Below, one piece after another: positions 26,733-35,998 of a stretch of 64,000 bases of DNA; the first letter of the stretch is position 1, and every line of letters begins with the position of its first letter. A program made the position numbers and the translations under genes. Under the pieces are notes generated by a model. That model was given only the letters and a program-made list of their open reading frames with translations. It did not search any database and was not told the origin of the DNA. Source of the stretch: Williamsia sp. CHRR-6 (GTDB lineage Bacteria; Actinomycetota; Actinomycetes; Mycobacteriales; Mycobacteriaceae); assembly GCF_018474015.1 (NCBI RefSeq), contig NZ_JAHCSG010000004.1:62001-126000 (forward strand), written 5' to 3'.

Positions 26733-27110
26733 TCAGTCGAGGCGGCCGGTGGAGGTGCGCTGCCACTGCCCGGTATGGGTGTCCAGACGCCGCGACTCAT
26801 AGGCACCGTCGCTGTGGACCTCAGTGATCGCGTCGACCTGGCCGTCGTGGTCGGTGTCGGTGTAGACCGTCATCCCGCCATGTGCGCCCATCTGGGTCAG
26901 CGAGTCGGCGATGCCGTCGTTGTCGGTGTCGACCTGCGCCGGGCCCAGGTCCCAGATGCGATCGCCCTCCGACACCCACAGGTGATCATGTGGGTTGGTG
27001 GCGCCCGGACTGACGGCCGAGACCATGTGCAGGTCGTCGTCGTGGCCCAGCCCGGGGTCGTCGGTGTGCGCGCTGTGATCGGGCAGGTCGAACGGTGAGT
27101 TGATGTCCAC
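26733..27110 (-). CDS. Small acidic EF-hand-like repeat protein
   Basis: 125-aa soluble, very acidic protein rich in Asp and His. It contains two calcium-loop-like repeats, [10 protein letters not shown] and [10 protein letters not shown], about 23 residues apart, as in DUF6802-type and thrombospondin-3-type repeats. No signal peptide or membrane helix. GTG 27110 has AGGAGG at about 12 nt. It lies between the GTPase-like pair and pckG on the same strand, so may belong to their transcription unit. Calcium binding is inferred from the loops; function unknown. Confidence 0.7.
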   Translation of the reverse strand: MDINSPFDLPDHSAHTDDPGLGHDDDLHMVSAVSPGATNPHDHLWVSEGDRIWDLGPAQVDTDNDGIADSLTQMGAHGGMTVYTDTDHDGQVDAITEVHSDGAYESRRLDTHTGQWQRTSTGRLD

Positions 27111-27169
27111 GATGCGGATCGGCCTCCTGCTGGTGGGTGTCTGCTGTGGTGGCTACCGGTTGGGTGCTG

Positions 27170-28504
27170 CTATCTGTTGGACGCTGCGGCGCCCGATCCG
27201 GTTCCCGTGGGATTTCGGCCCCGCACCTTCGCGTCGATCGCGGCGATGTCGTCACCGATCATCCTCGACCGGCGCTCGTAGTGCCGCATGATCTGACCAC
27301 CGATCGCGGCGTCGGCTGCGGTGATCTGACCGTTGAGGTCGTGGTCGACACCCACGCGGGCCTCGGCCAGCGCCTCCCCGGTCCACACCCGCAGCTGCTC
27401 GCGCACCGCCGATATACGACGCACCCGCATCACCGAGACCGCCAACACCACCCCGACCATCAGCGCCAACGGCATGGCGATCCACTGCAGGGTCTGCACG
27501 TGTTCCAGCGGCGCCACCACCAGCCGCCCCGCAGCCAACCCCAGCGAGGCACCGAAGATGATGACGCCGGCGTCCTCGATGCCGCGTCGCCGCACCGCGT
27601 GTGGCCGCAACGCCAGCGGGGGCAGGTCGGCGACGGTGGGGGTCGGTCGGGCCGGTTCGATGCCCAGCAACGCGGCCGCCCGCACCCGATCGACCTCGTC
27701 GGTGACGGTGACGGTGAGCCGATCGCGTAGGGCCTGCACCGATGCGCGCACCCATTCGGTGTAGTCGTCGATCCCGCGAGAGTCGATGCCCACCAACGCC
27801 TCTCGCGCCGTGGTGTTGATTGCCCTGATCCCCGCACCCAGGTCGATGCCGGCCCGGGCGCGCACGGTGGTCAACCCGCCACGCACCGCAGCCAACCGAT
27901 CGGACCGCCCACGGTCACGCATCCGCACCAACCGGGCGCGGGTCTGCGCCAAGCCGTCGGCGTCGGGCGCGCTGGAAACCGTCGGGGCTGGTGGCGCCGG
28001 CATCGACGGTGTCGGGGCTGGTGTCGGGGCTGGGGCTCGTGTCGACGCAGGTGTGGGCTGCGGCTGTGGGCGGGCGTTTTCGGTGATCCACTCGGCGAGG
28101 TCCTCGAGTCCGGACTCGTCCACCGCGCCGGCCAGCGCCGCTGCCGCCGACACCGCGAACATCGGCAGCTCACCGCGCGGATCGAGCACCTTGCGGCTGG
28201 CCTTGGCGTTGGTGGGCCAGTCCCAGAACGCGTCGACCTTGCTGCACACCACCCCCACCGAGGCCACCCGGGCACGCAGGATGTCCAGCATCGCCCGCTC
28301 CTCATCGCCCACGATCGACGACGGGTCGATGACCAACAGCGCCACCGCAGCCTTGCCCAGATCGTCGACGGTGGCCAGCTCGGCGCCGTCGGTCAACGGC
28401 AGCCCACCCAACCGCAGAGCGGGATCGACCAGCCCGATCCCCTCGACCAGAGTGCGCACCCCCGATCGGCCCACCCCGGTCACCAACACCGGCCCGGTGG
28501 TCAT
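27170..28504 (-). CDS. Membrane-associated GTPase-like protein (Rv0210-like)
   Basis: 444-aa protein with a degenerate N-terminal GTPase-like domain: GVGRSGVRT stands where a P-loop is expected (about 10-18), LVIDPSS resembles G3, and CSKVDAFWDW supplies a G4-like SKVD (about 102-105). A Pro/Ala-rich linker follows (about 150-185), then coiled helices and two membrane helices (about 315-365) before a helical tail. The layout recalls bacterial dynamin-like or IniA-type proteins, but the nucleotide site looks imperfect. ATG overlaps the stop of the upstream partner (ATGA), so the two are translated together. It matches the position of Rv0210. Confidence 0.65.
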   Translation of the reverse strand: MTTGPVLVTGVGRSGVRTLVEGIGLVDPALRLGGLPLTDGAELATVDDLGKAAVALLVIDPSSIVGDEERAMLDILRARVASVGVVCSKVDAFWDWPTNAKASRKVLDPRGELPMFAVSAAAALAGAVDESGLEDLAEWITENARPQPQPTPASTRAPAPTPAPTPSMPAPPAPTVSSAPDADGLAQTRARLVRMRDRGRSDRLAAVRGGLTTVRARAGIDLGAGIRAINTTAREALVGIDSRGIDDYTEWVRASVQALRDRLTVTVTDEVDRVRAAALLGIEPARPTPTVADLPPLALRPHAVRRRGIEDAGVIIFGASLGLAAGRLVVAPLEHVQTLQWIAMPLALMVGVVLAVSVMRVRRISAVREQLRVWTGEALAEARVGVDHDLNGQITAADAAIGGQIMRHYERRSRMIGDDIAAIDAKVRGRNPTGTGSGAAASNR

Positions 28505-29280
28505 GCGCTCACCAGCGACTGTTCGATCTCCTCGCGCACCGCGGCGCGGGTGTCCGGGTCGTGCTCGCCGACGCCGAGCAGCGCGTCGAGGCGGGCCAGC
28601 CGAGCGGTGCGGACCGCCGGGGTCATCGACGCGATCTGCGGTCGCAGATCGTCTACGCCGCCCAGCTGGGCCACCGCCGCGCTGAGCGCGACCCGCTCGA
28701 GGTCGGTGCCACGCTCGGCCGCATCGTGCATCAGATCCAGCGCGGTGCTGATGCCGAACTGGTCGAGACGACGCAGCATACCGGTACGCAGCGCCGCCTC
28801 CTCACGACCACCGGTGATGAACTCCGCGGCCATCGACGGCACGTCCTCACCGTCACGCAGCATCTGCGTCAGCAGGTCGAACTCGTCGTCGGCGATGTCG
28901 GCGCAGGCCAGCAGAGGCATGATCGCGGTCACCGGCCGACCCAGAGCCTGCGACATCTCCGCCGCGGTCTGCTGGGCCAGCTCGAAAGATCCCAGAGTGT
29001 CGGCCTTGCCCAGCACCACCACGCTGCGATCGGTGGGCAGCGCAGCGATCAGCTCCCGGTCGACCCGCCGCGGCCAGCCCACCACCACGTGGACCCAGAT
29101 GTCGGCGTCGCTGTCATCATCGCCGGGACCGATCGGCGTCAACGCCAACCGAACCCGCAGTGCGCGCGCCACGGTGTCGCGTCCGGTACCCGGGCGACCC
29201 CGCACCGCGACCCGAACCGGTCCGGTGAAATCTCGGCGCAGTCGGGCACGCTCGACCGGTGAGGTCAGGTCGAGCTCCAT
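28501..29280 (-). CDS. P-loop GTPase-like protein (Rv0209-like)
   Basis: 259-aa soluble protein with a recognisable P-loop, RGRPGTGRDT (about 28-37), and a VVLGKADTLG segment resembling the G4 motif with Asn replaced by Gly. The rest is helical. It is the upstream partner of the membrane-associated GTPase-like protein (4-bp overlap). The pair occupies the place of Rv0209/Rv0210 between trmB and pckA. A joint membrane-remodelling or septation role would be a guess. Divergent from trmB. Confidence 0.65.
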   Translation of the reverse strand: MELDLTSPVERARLRRDFTGPVRVAVRGRPGTGRDTVARALRVRLALTPIGPGDDDSDADIWVHVVVGWPRRVDRELIAALPTDRSVVVLGKADTLGSFELAQQTAAEMSQALGRPVTAIMPLLACADIADDEFDLLTQMLRDGEDVPSMAAEFITGGREEAALRTGMLRRLDQFGISTALDLMHDAAERGTDLERVALSAAVAQLGGVDDLRPQIASMTPAVRTARLARLDALLGVGEHDPDTRAAVREEIEQSLVSA

Positions 29281-29347
29281 GCGTCGATCCCCTTCCGAAT
29301 AGTCGCTCGCATTGGGTCATACGCGACAGATGCGCCACCATGGCAGG

Positions 29348-30133
29348 GTGAACGACTCCCTGCTGCCCACGCCGAGCACTCCGTCCGAGCGGGCCCGGCT
29401 GTACCCGAGGGTGACCAGCTTCCGTTCGCGACGCGGCTCGCTGACACCGGCTCAGCAGCGCAACTGGGAGTCATTGTGGCCGATCGTCGGGCGTGATGCC
29501 ACGACGCCCACCACCGAACCGCCCACCACCGCACCGCCCACCACCGAACCGACCAGAGGCGACACCGGCGCTGCCCGCATCGACACGAGCGCCTGGTTCG
29601 GTCGCACCGCACCACTGATTCTGGAGATCGGCAGCGGCACCGGCACCTCCACTGCGGCGATGGCCACCCGCGAGCCGGAGTTCGACGTGATCGCCGTCGA
29701 GGTCTACCGGCCGGGCATCGCTCAGCTGGTGGGTTTCATCGCACGCGAGGACATCACCAACATCCGGATCGTGCGCGGCGACGCGGTGGTGGTGTTGCGC
29801 GAGATGCTCGAACCGGCATCGTGCACCGGGGTGCGGGTATTCTTCCCAGATCCGTGGCCCAAGGCCAGGCATCACAAGCGCCGTCTGTTGCAGACGGGAA
29901 CTCTGGCGTTGATCGCGGACGTTCTCATCGATGGGGGCGTGTTGCACGTCGCCACCGACCATGCCGAGTACGCCGAGTGGATCGCCGAGAAGCTCGCCGA
30001 ACAGGACCAGTTGGTGCCGCTGACCGGGGCGGCACCTTTCTCACTGGACCGACCGGTGACGAAGTTCGAGGGACGCGCGGAGAAGGAGGGCCGGTCGGTG
30101 ACCGAGTTCGTACTACAGCGGGTGCCACGATGA
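29348..30133 (+). CDS. trmB: TrmB: tRNA (guanine-N7-)-methyltransferase
   Basis: 261-aa enzyme making m7G46 in tRNA from SAM. SAM motif EIGSGTGTSTAAMA, then the family hallmark FFPDPWPKARHHKRR and the C-terminal VTKFEGRAEKEGR, are all intact. GTG 29348 is chosen; a longer frame exists upstream but lacks a ribosome site. Between the N-terminal region and the SAM domain there is a Pro/Thr repeat (TTEPPTTAPPTTEP, DNA about 29503-29555) not needed for activity. The NYN gene starts inside the stop codon (ATGA), as in the trmB-Rv0207c-mmpL3 group of mycobacteria. Confidence 0.93.
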   Translation: MNDSLLPTPSTPSERARLYPRVTSFRSRRGSLTPAQQRNWESLWPIVGRDATTPTTEPPTTAPPTTEPTRGDTGAARIDTSAWFGRTAPLILEIGSGTGTSTAAMATREPEFDVIAVEVYRPGIAQLVGFIAREDITNIRIVRGDAVVVLREMLEPASCTGVRVFFPDPWPKARHHKRRLLQTGTLALIADVLIDGGVLHVATDHAEYAEWIAEKLAEQDQLVPLTGAAPFSLDRPVTKFEGRAEKEGRSVTEFVLQRVPR

Positions 30134-30834
30134 CCGAACCCGTGATCGCCCCCGACATCCGCACCAGCCCACCGGGCGGCGGTGCGCGTCGGGTCCTGCT
30201 GATCTGGGATGCCCCCAACCTCGACATGGGACTGGGCGGCATCCTCGGTGGCCGACCGACCACCGCCCATCGGCCCCGGTTCGACGCGCTGGGTCGGTGG
30301 CTGTTGGGTCACACCGCCGAGATCACTGCTGCCGAGTCGGCCGCCGCGGGTACCGCGGTGACGGTGGAACCCGAGGCCACCGTGTTCACCAACATCGCCG
30401 CCGGCAGCGCCGAGGTGGTGCGACCGTGGGTGGATGCGTTGCGCAACGTGGGGTTCGCGGTGTTCGCCAAGCCGAAGATCAGCGACGACTCCGACGTCGA
30501 CTCCGACATGCTCGATCACATCGAGCTGCGCAGGCACACCGTCGGGCTGGCCGGGCTGGTGGTGGCCTCGGCCGACGGCCAGGCGTTCCGTGAGCCGATC
30601 GAGCAGATCGCCGCCGAGGGGACCCCGGTCACGGTGCTCGGTTTCCGTGAACACGCCAGCTGGGCGGTCACCTCCGAGGCGATCGACTTCCTCGACCTCG
30701 AGGACATCGCCGGGGTGTTCCGAGAGCCGTTGCCACGGATCAGTCTCGACTCGCTGCCCGACGACGGTGCCTGGCTCATCCCGTTCCGCCCGCTCTCGGC
30801 GCTGCTCAGCAACCGCAACCCGACGAACGGGTGA
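30130..30834 (+). CDS. NYN (PIN-like) RNase-domain protein (Rv0207c-like)
   Basis: 234-aa protein with a NYN nuclease-like fold. The acidic active-site residues are visible in LLIWDAPNLDMG (about 24-35), SDDSDVDSDMLDH (about 118-130) and VVASADGQAF. NYN domains cleave or process RNA; a target has not been shown as far as I know. ATG overlaps the trmB stop by 4 bp, so expression is coupled. The strict linkage trmB - NYN - mmpL3 across mycolic-acid bacteria suggests shared expression with the mycolate flippase rather than a shared pathway (inference). Confidence 0.85.
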   Translation: MTEPVIAPDIRTSPPGGGARRVLLIWDAPNLDMGLGGILGGRPTTAHRPRFDALGRWLLGHTAEITAAESAAAGTAVTVEPEATVFTNIAAGSAEVVRPWVDALRNVGFAVFAKPKISDDSDVDSDMLDHIELRRHTVGLAGLVVASADGQAFREPIEQIAAEGTPVTVLGFREHASWAVTSEAIDFLDLEDIAGVFREPLPRISLDSLPDDGAWLIPFRPLSALLSNRNPTNG

Positions 30835-30956
30835 GTGTGACCACCGTCACCGCCGACACGCCGCACGTGCCCACCTGCACGTTCAGACCTGGAACACTGG
30901 TGGCGCACGCTCCACGATCGACGAGCCGACCTGGGCTCGCAGAAGGGATGTGACCG

Positions 30957-33932
30957 GTGTTCGGAGCCATAGGCACATTCGTCTTCCGAATGCGCTTCGC
31001 CGTCATCGCGGTGATGATCGCCCTGATGGCCGGACTCGGCATCTACGGCCTCGGCCTGGGCAAGAACCTGAGCCAGAGCGGGTTCTTCGACGACTCATCG
31101 CCCTCGGTGCAGGGGTCGAAGCTGGCCGACGCCACCTTCGGACGTGACCACCGCTCCGACGTGATCCTGCTGATCACCCCGCCTGCGGGCACCACCGTCG
31201 ACGACCCGGCGTTCGGCGCGAAGGTGGAGAAGTTCGTCAACGACCTCACCGCCAAGCACCCCGACGTGGTCAACCGCAACGATCCCGGCCTCATCGACCC
31301 GTTCACCCCGGTCACCAACGCCACCACCGAAGTGGCCCAGCAGAAAATCCGCGAGCAGACGTTCTCGGCAGACAAACGCAGCGCGTTCATCAGCATCGGC
31401 ATCAAGGGCAACGACGACACCACCGTCCTCAACAACTTCAAGAAGACCGAACCGTTCTTCGACGACATCGCCGGCCGCTACGACCTGCCCGGGACGAAGT
31501 TCCAGCTGGCCGGCCTGCAGCCCATCGCCAACGCGATGAGCAACGGCATGGCCGAAGACGTCAAGCGGGCCGAGCTGATCGCGCTGCCGCTGGTGGCGGT
31601 CATGCTGTTCTTCATCTTCGGCGGCGTGGTGGCGGCCATCCTGCCGGTGCTGATCGGTGGGCTGACCATCGCCGGTTCCACGGGCATCGTCAACGCCCTG
31701 GCCCAGGTCACCGAGATCAACGTGTTCGCCCAGCCGGTCATCTCGTTGATCGGCCTCGGCATCGCCATCGACTACGGGTTGTTCATCGTCAGCCGGTTCC
31801 GAGAGGAACTCGCCGAGGGATACCCACCCACGCTGGCAGTGAAACGCAGCGTGATGACCGCCGGTCAGACGGTGGTCTTCTCGGCGACCATCATCATCGC
31901 GGCCCTGGCCTGCCTGCTGCTGTTCCCGCAGGGCTTCCTCAAGTCGGTGGCCTACGGCGCGGTGGCCTCGGTGGGTCTGGCCGCGCTGCTCTCGATCACG
32001 GTGCTGCCTGCGATCTTGGCGATCCTGGGCACCCGGATCGACATGTGGGGCTTCAAGTTCCTCAAGCGCACCAAGACCCGCAAAGAAGTCGAAGAGGGTT
32101 TCTGGGGCAAGCTCGCCAGCTTCGTGATGCGCCACCCGGCGAAGACGGCGATCCCCACGGTGCTGCTGCTGCTGCTGCTCATCATCCCGTTCAGCAACAT
32201 CAAGTTCGGCGGCATCACCGAGAAGTACCTGCCGCCGGGCAACAGCTATCGGGCCGCCCAGGAGAACTTCGACCGACTCTTCCCCACTCAGCGCACCGAA
32301 GAGGTGAAGCTGATCATCCGATACGACACCAACAACAGTGACGACTCGGTGAAGCTGTCGCAGATCGCCGACGAGGCCAACAAGATCCCTGGCTTCACCA
32401 AGCCGTTCAGCCTCTCCAGTGACGACGGCGCGTTGTCGAACACCATCGGCAACTCCACCATCGGTGTCATCCAGATGTCGGCGGGCCTGGTCAACAAGGA
32501 CATCGCCGGCGACGCGGTGAAGGCGCTGCGCGGCATCGACACCAAGGGACTGACCACCTATGTGGCCGGAACCCCTGCGCTGACCCAGGATTCGATTGAT
32601 GCGCTGCTCGATCGGCTGCCGCTGATGGCGGTGCTGCTGATCCTGGTGACCAGCCTGCTGATGTTCCTGGCGTTCGGTTCGGTGGTGCTGCCCATCAAGG
32701 CTGCGCTGATGTCGGCGCTGGGGCTGGGCTCCACCCTGGGTGTGCTCACCTGGATCTTCATCGACGGCCACGGCGCCTCGCTGGGCAACTTCACCCCGGG
32801 CCCGTTGATGTCGGCAGTGCTGGTGTTGATCATCGCGATCGTCTACGGCCTGTCCACCGACTACGAGGTGTTCCTGCTGTCACGCATGGTGGAGGCACGG
32901 CAGAAGGGCGCCACCACCACCGAGGCGATTCGCAGCGGCACCGCGCACACCGGTCGCATCATCACCGCCGCGGCCGCCATCCTGGTGGTGGTCACCGGCG
33001 CGTTCGGTCTGTCGGAGATCGTGATGATGAAGTACATCGCCTACGGCATGATCGCCGCACTCATCCTCGACGCGACCGTGATCCGGATGCTGTTGGTGCC
33101 GGCCATCATGAAGCTGCTCGGTGACGACTGCTGGTGGGCGCCGAAGTGGATGCAGGCCGTGCAGCGCAGGATCGGCCTGGGTGAGACGGTGCTCGACGAC
33201 GAGCCCGGACGTGCCACGGTCGCCGGCACCAACCGGGAGGCCGGCACCGTGGCTGCGCTGGCCCCGACCAGCGCGTTGGCCGTGCCGGGCGGGATGGCCG
33301 CCGACCGTATCGCCGGCCGACCGCTCACCGGTCCGCAACGGGTGGCCCCGGCGCGGGTCGGTCCCCCGCGTCCCCCGAATCCCCAGCGACCCGACCCCCA
33401 GCGACAGCAGCCGCCCCGTCGCTCTCCGATGCCCGAGGGACGGCCGATCGACCGCAGCTCCGACGATCTGCGACCGGTACCTCCGCCTCGCCCCGCGGCT
33501 GCGGGTGTGCGTCCGGCCGTGCGTCGGGTCGAGCCTGCGCGCGAGACCCCGCGTGAGCCGGTGCACGTCGGTGCGTCGGCTGCGGCCGGGATGCCGAGCA
33601 TGCGTCAGACCCGGCCGCGCACCACTGCGGCAGCCGGTCCCGACACCGGCGGATGGAGCCTGGGCGACAGCGGGATCCGGCTGGGCGGGGCCATCACCAA
33701 CGGCCGCGCCGCCGCCCGGGCCGAGCGAGCTGCCGGTGGCTCGCCGCCGCCCGAACCGGTGCCCGCCAACGGCGCGCGTCGCGGACCCACCGCCATGCCG
33801 GTGTCGGAGGATCGCCCGGTCACACCTGCGCGTGTCGAACCGGACGACTCCAACGGGCGTCGGCACGAGCGAGGCGACGGTGGCCAGATCAGTGTTCAGG
33901 AACTGTTGCGCCGCAACAACTCCGACCGCTGA
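30957..33932 (+). CDS. mmpL3: MmpL3: trehalose monomycolate transporter
   Basis: 991-aa RND-family inner-membrane transporter that flips trehalose monomycolate toward the periplasm, driven by protons. Twelve helices in two groups of six (1 + 5 each), with large periplasmic loops after helices 1 and 7. Both proton-relay Asp-Tyr pairs are present: GLGIAIDYGLFIVSRF (about residue 266) and VYGLSTDYEVFLLSRM (about residue 632). A long Pro/Arg-rich cytoplasmic tail (about 730-991) follows, as in MmpL3 proteins. GTG 30957 has AGAAGGGA at about 10 nt. Orthology is also supported by its place after trmB and the NYN gene. A second, different MmpL lies at 42520. Confidence 0.95.
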   Translation: MFGAIGTFVFRMRFAVIAVMIALMAGLGIYGLGLGKNLSQSGFFDDSSPSVQGSKLADATFGRDHRSDVILLITPPAGTTVDDPAFGAKVEKFVNDLTAKHPDVVNRNDPGLIDPFTPVTNATTEVAQQKIREQTFSADKRSAFISIGIKGNDDTTVLNNFKKTEPFFDDIAGRYDLPGTKFQLAGLQPIANAMSNGMAEDVKRAELIALPLVAVMLFFIFGGVVAAILPVLIGGLTIAGSTGIVNALAQVTEINVFAQPVISLIGLGIAIDYGLFIVSRFREELAEGYPPTLAVKRSVMTAGQTVVFSATIIIAALACLLLFPQGFLKSVAYGAVASVGLAALLSITVLPAILAILGTRIDMWGFKFLKRTKTRKEVEEGFWGKLASFVMRHPAKTAIPTVLLLLLLIIPFSNIKFGGITEKYLPPGNSYRAAQENFDRLFPTQRTEEVKLIIRYDTNNSDDSVKLSQIADEANKIPGFTKPFSLSSDDGALSNTIGNSTIGVIQMSAGLVNKDIAGDAVKALRGIDTKGLTTYVAGTPALTQDSIDALLDRLPLMAVLLILVTSLLMFLAFGSVVLPIKAALMSALGLGSTLGVLTWIFIDGHGASLGNFTPGPLMSAVLVLIIAIVYGLSTDYEVFLLSRMVEARQKGATTTEAIRSGTAHTGRIITAAAAILVVVTGAFGLSEIVMMKYIAYGMIAALILDATVIRMLLVPAIMKLLGDDCWWAPKWMQAVQRRIGLGETVLDDEPGRATVAGTNREAGTVAALAPTSALAVPGGMAADRIAGRPLTGPQRVAPARVGPPRPPNPQRPDPQRQQPPRRSPMPEGRPIDRSSDDLRPVPPPRPAAAGVRPAVRRVEPARETPREPVHVGASAAAGMPSMRQTRPRTTAAAGPDTGGWSLGDSGIRLGGAITNGRAAARAERAAGGSPPPEPVPANGARRGPTAMPVSEDRPVTPARVEPDDSNGRRHERGDGGQISVQELLRRNNSDR

Positions 33933-33937
33933 GCTGA

Positions 33938-35890
33938 TCACGCGAGGGCGCGGGCGTAGCGGGCCCCAAGGCCCAGCAGCAGCAGCCCGACCACGATGAA
34001 CGCACCCACTCGGAACGCTCCGTCGAGGGTGGCCAGGTCGAAGAGCACCAGCTTGGCGACCGCAGCAGCGGCCAGGCCCAGACCGATCCCGATCGGCGCC
34101 ATCCGCGCGTTGCCTGCGGGCACCCGGGTGGCCCGGAACAGCGCCACCCCACCGGCGACGGCCCAACAGATGGTTGCCACCATGTGGCCGGCCACGAAGC
34201 CCATCTCCGGTCCGCCGACCAAGACACCGGTGAACACGCACACCACGGTGGCGGCGTAGAGGCCGACCAATCCGCCGACCGCCGACACCAGTTGCGCGGT
34301 GGCGACGGTGTCATCGAAGCGGGTGCGCGCCAGTACCACCACCAGCCCGATCAGCAGCAGGCCGGCGAAGATGATCGCCGGTGTGGCGGCACGGTCGACG
34401 GTGCTGGCAGCGAGAAGACCATCCACCGGTACCAGCGCCGCGAAGCCCAGCACCCCGAGGCCGCCGAGAGTTGTCCCGATGGCACGCGCCGCGGTGTCGC
34501 GGCCGCCGACGACCAGGATGCTCGCCGCCAGGGCCAACACCGCCGACACGGCGATCGACCCGTCGAGCAACGACACCAGACCGATCAGGGCGGCCGTCGC
34601 CGACAACACGCCCAGGCCGCGCGCGACGGTGCGGTCCAGACCAGGCCAGGCCGACGCGGTGAGCACCAGCACCAGCACCGCTGCCGCCAAGCCCAGGTTC
34701 AGCGTCCCCGCGAGCCCCGAACCCACAGCCAATCCGCTGAAGAGCACCGGCGCACAACCCAGCGTCGAGGCCACCACGACGGTGACGTCACCGGGCAGCC
34801 GCCGCAGCATCACCGTCATCGACCCCAGCGCGATGACCGCGGCGACCAGGGTGGCCGTTGCCAGGGCGATCCGGTCGGTACGGCCGACCTGCTCGACGAA
34901 GCCGTCGCAGGACAGGATCAACGCCACGAACAACCACCCGCTGGTGGCCACCATGCGGGCGATGTGGACACCGCGCCAGGTGGTGCCGATCGTGACCCCG
35001 ACGGTGGCCGCACCCAACGCCAACATGAACCCGACGAGCAGCAGGCTGATGCCGCCGGCGACCACCGGCGCCAACGCGATGAGTGGCACCAACACCAACA
35101 GGGCCAGGTTCTGCGAGTCCCACCGACGGGCGATGGCCATCCCGGCACCGGCGACCGCGGCGGCCAGCAGCAGACTCACCGGTCCGGGAAGCCAGCGGTA
35201 GATGGCCGACACGGCCACCACATCGAGGTAGGCGGCACCGAATCCGGTGGCGGTGACCGCGATGGCGCCGAGGTGGTTCTCGACGCGGCGACGCATCCGG
35301 ACACCCACACCCACCAGTACGAGCGCCAGGACACCGCCGGCGCCCACCCTGACCTCGGGACGCAAGATGCCGGCCTGGGCGGCCAGCACCAGCAGCAACA
35401 CCACCCCGACCAGTGTCACCGCGACCCCGGCAACGGCCAGGATGGATCCGACCAGCCTGCCGTCGGCGGCTGCGGCGGCGCGCTTGAGCAGCCCGGGCCG
35501 GGGCGCGACCAGGTACGCCGGCGGTGCGGAGTTCGGTGCTGGTGCCGGGCGGTACGGCGGGGGTGCCGGGCGGTACGGCGGGGGTGCCGGGCGGTACGGC
35601 GGCGGGACGGGCACGTAGGGCGGCGGGATGGGCACGTACGGCAGCGGGGCCGCGACGTACGACGGCGGGGCTGGTTGGGGAATCGGGGCGGGCCGGGGAA
35701 TCGGGGCAGGCTGGGGAATCGGGGCGGGCTGGGGTGCAGGGGCCGCGACCGAGGCTGCGGCCTGGTCCAACACCCCTCGCAGGTCGGCGAGTCCAGCGGC
35801 CGTGGTGGCCAGTTGTCGCGCCAGCGCGTCGAATTCGGTGCTCACCCGGGTCAACACCGTCGACGGGGTGGATTGCTGTGGAGTGGTCAT
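33938..35890 (-). CDS. DUF2339 polytopic membrane protein with Pro-rich N-terminus
   Basis: 650-aa protein. After a short helical start (about 1-50, coiled-coil-like) there is a Pro/Tyr/Ala repeat region (about 50-125: PAPIPQPAPIPRP, then PPYRPAP repeated), and the rest is almost all membrane helices (about 16-18), typical of DUF2339. The N-terminal helix plus Pro-rich linker is common in this family. Function unknown; envelope stress or sugar-related roles have been guessed. It ends 5 bp from the mmpL3 stop on the other strand. Located 108 bp downstream of the LuxR regulator gene, possibly in the same transcript. Confidence 0.8.
   Translation of the reverse strand: MTTPQQSTPSTVLTRVSTEFDALARQLATTAAGLADLRGVLDQAAASVAAPAPQPAPIPQPAPIPRPAPIPQPAPPSYVAAPLPYVPIPPPYVPVPPPYRPAPPPYRPAPPPYRPAPAPNSAPPAYLVAPRPGLLKRAAAAADGRLVGSILAVAGVAVTLVGVVLLLVLAAQAGILRPEVRVGAGGVLALVLVGVGVRMRRRVENHLGAIAVTATGFGAAYLDVVAVSAIYRWLPGPVSLLLAAAVAGAGMAIARRWDSQNLALLVLVPLIALAPVVAGGISLLLVGFMLALGAATVGVTIGTTWRGVHIARMVATSGWLFVALILSCDGFVEQVGRTDRIALATATLVAAVIALGSMTVMLRRLPGDVTVVVASTLGCAPVLFSGLAVGSGLAGTLNLGLAAAVLVLVLTASAWPGLDRTVARGLGVLSATAALIGLVSLLDGSIAVSAVLALAASILVVGGRDTAARAIGTTLGGLGVLGFAALVPVDGLLAASTVDRAATPAIIFAGLLLIGLVVVLARTRFDDTVATAQLVSAVGGLVGLYAATVVCVFTGVLVGGPEMGFVAGHMVATICWAVAGGVALFRATRVPAGNARMAPIGIGLGLAAAAVAKLVLFDLATLDGAFRVGAFIVVGLLLLGLGARYARALA
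35541..35603. repeat. 21-bp in-gene tandem repeat (PPYRPAP)
   Basis: Three copies of a 21-bp unit (GGTGCCGGGCGGTACGGCGG plus one base), at 35541, 35562 and 35583, inside the DUF2339 gene. Further degenerate units follow to about 35745 and encode PYVP and PQPAPI repeats. Copy number is likely variable between strains. Confidence 0.85.
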
Positions 35891-35998
35891 GGGCGCAATC
35901 CTCGCGGCCGGCGCCCACCAGCGGATGCGTAGCTCTACTCACTCCCACCACGGGTTTCACCGTGCGCGGCGCTGCCCCGACTCACTTCTCCGGGGCGC

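Noticed and set aside
26591-26806. N-terminal extension of PckG by 72 residues
   Set aside because: Pro/Arg-rich and unlike any PEP carboxykinase; GGAGGAG precedes ATG 26590 and length then matches the family.
27333-28685. Plus-strand frames opposite the GTPase-like pair
   Set aside because: Ser/Thr/Arg-rich shadow frames; the minus-strand genes have coupled starts and P-loop motifs.
33041-34241. Minus-strand frames opposite the mmpL3 tail
   Set aside because: Shadow of the Pro/Arg-rich mmpL3 C-terminus; no independent start signal.
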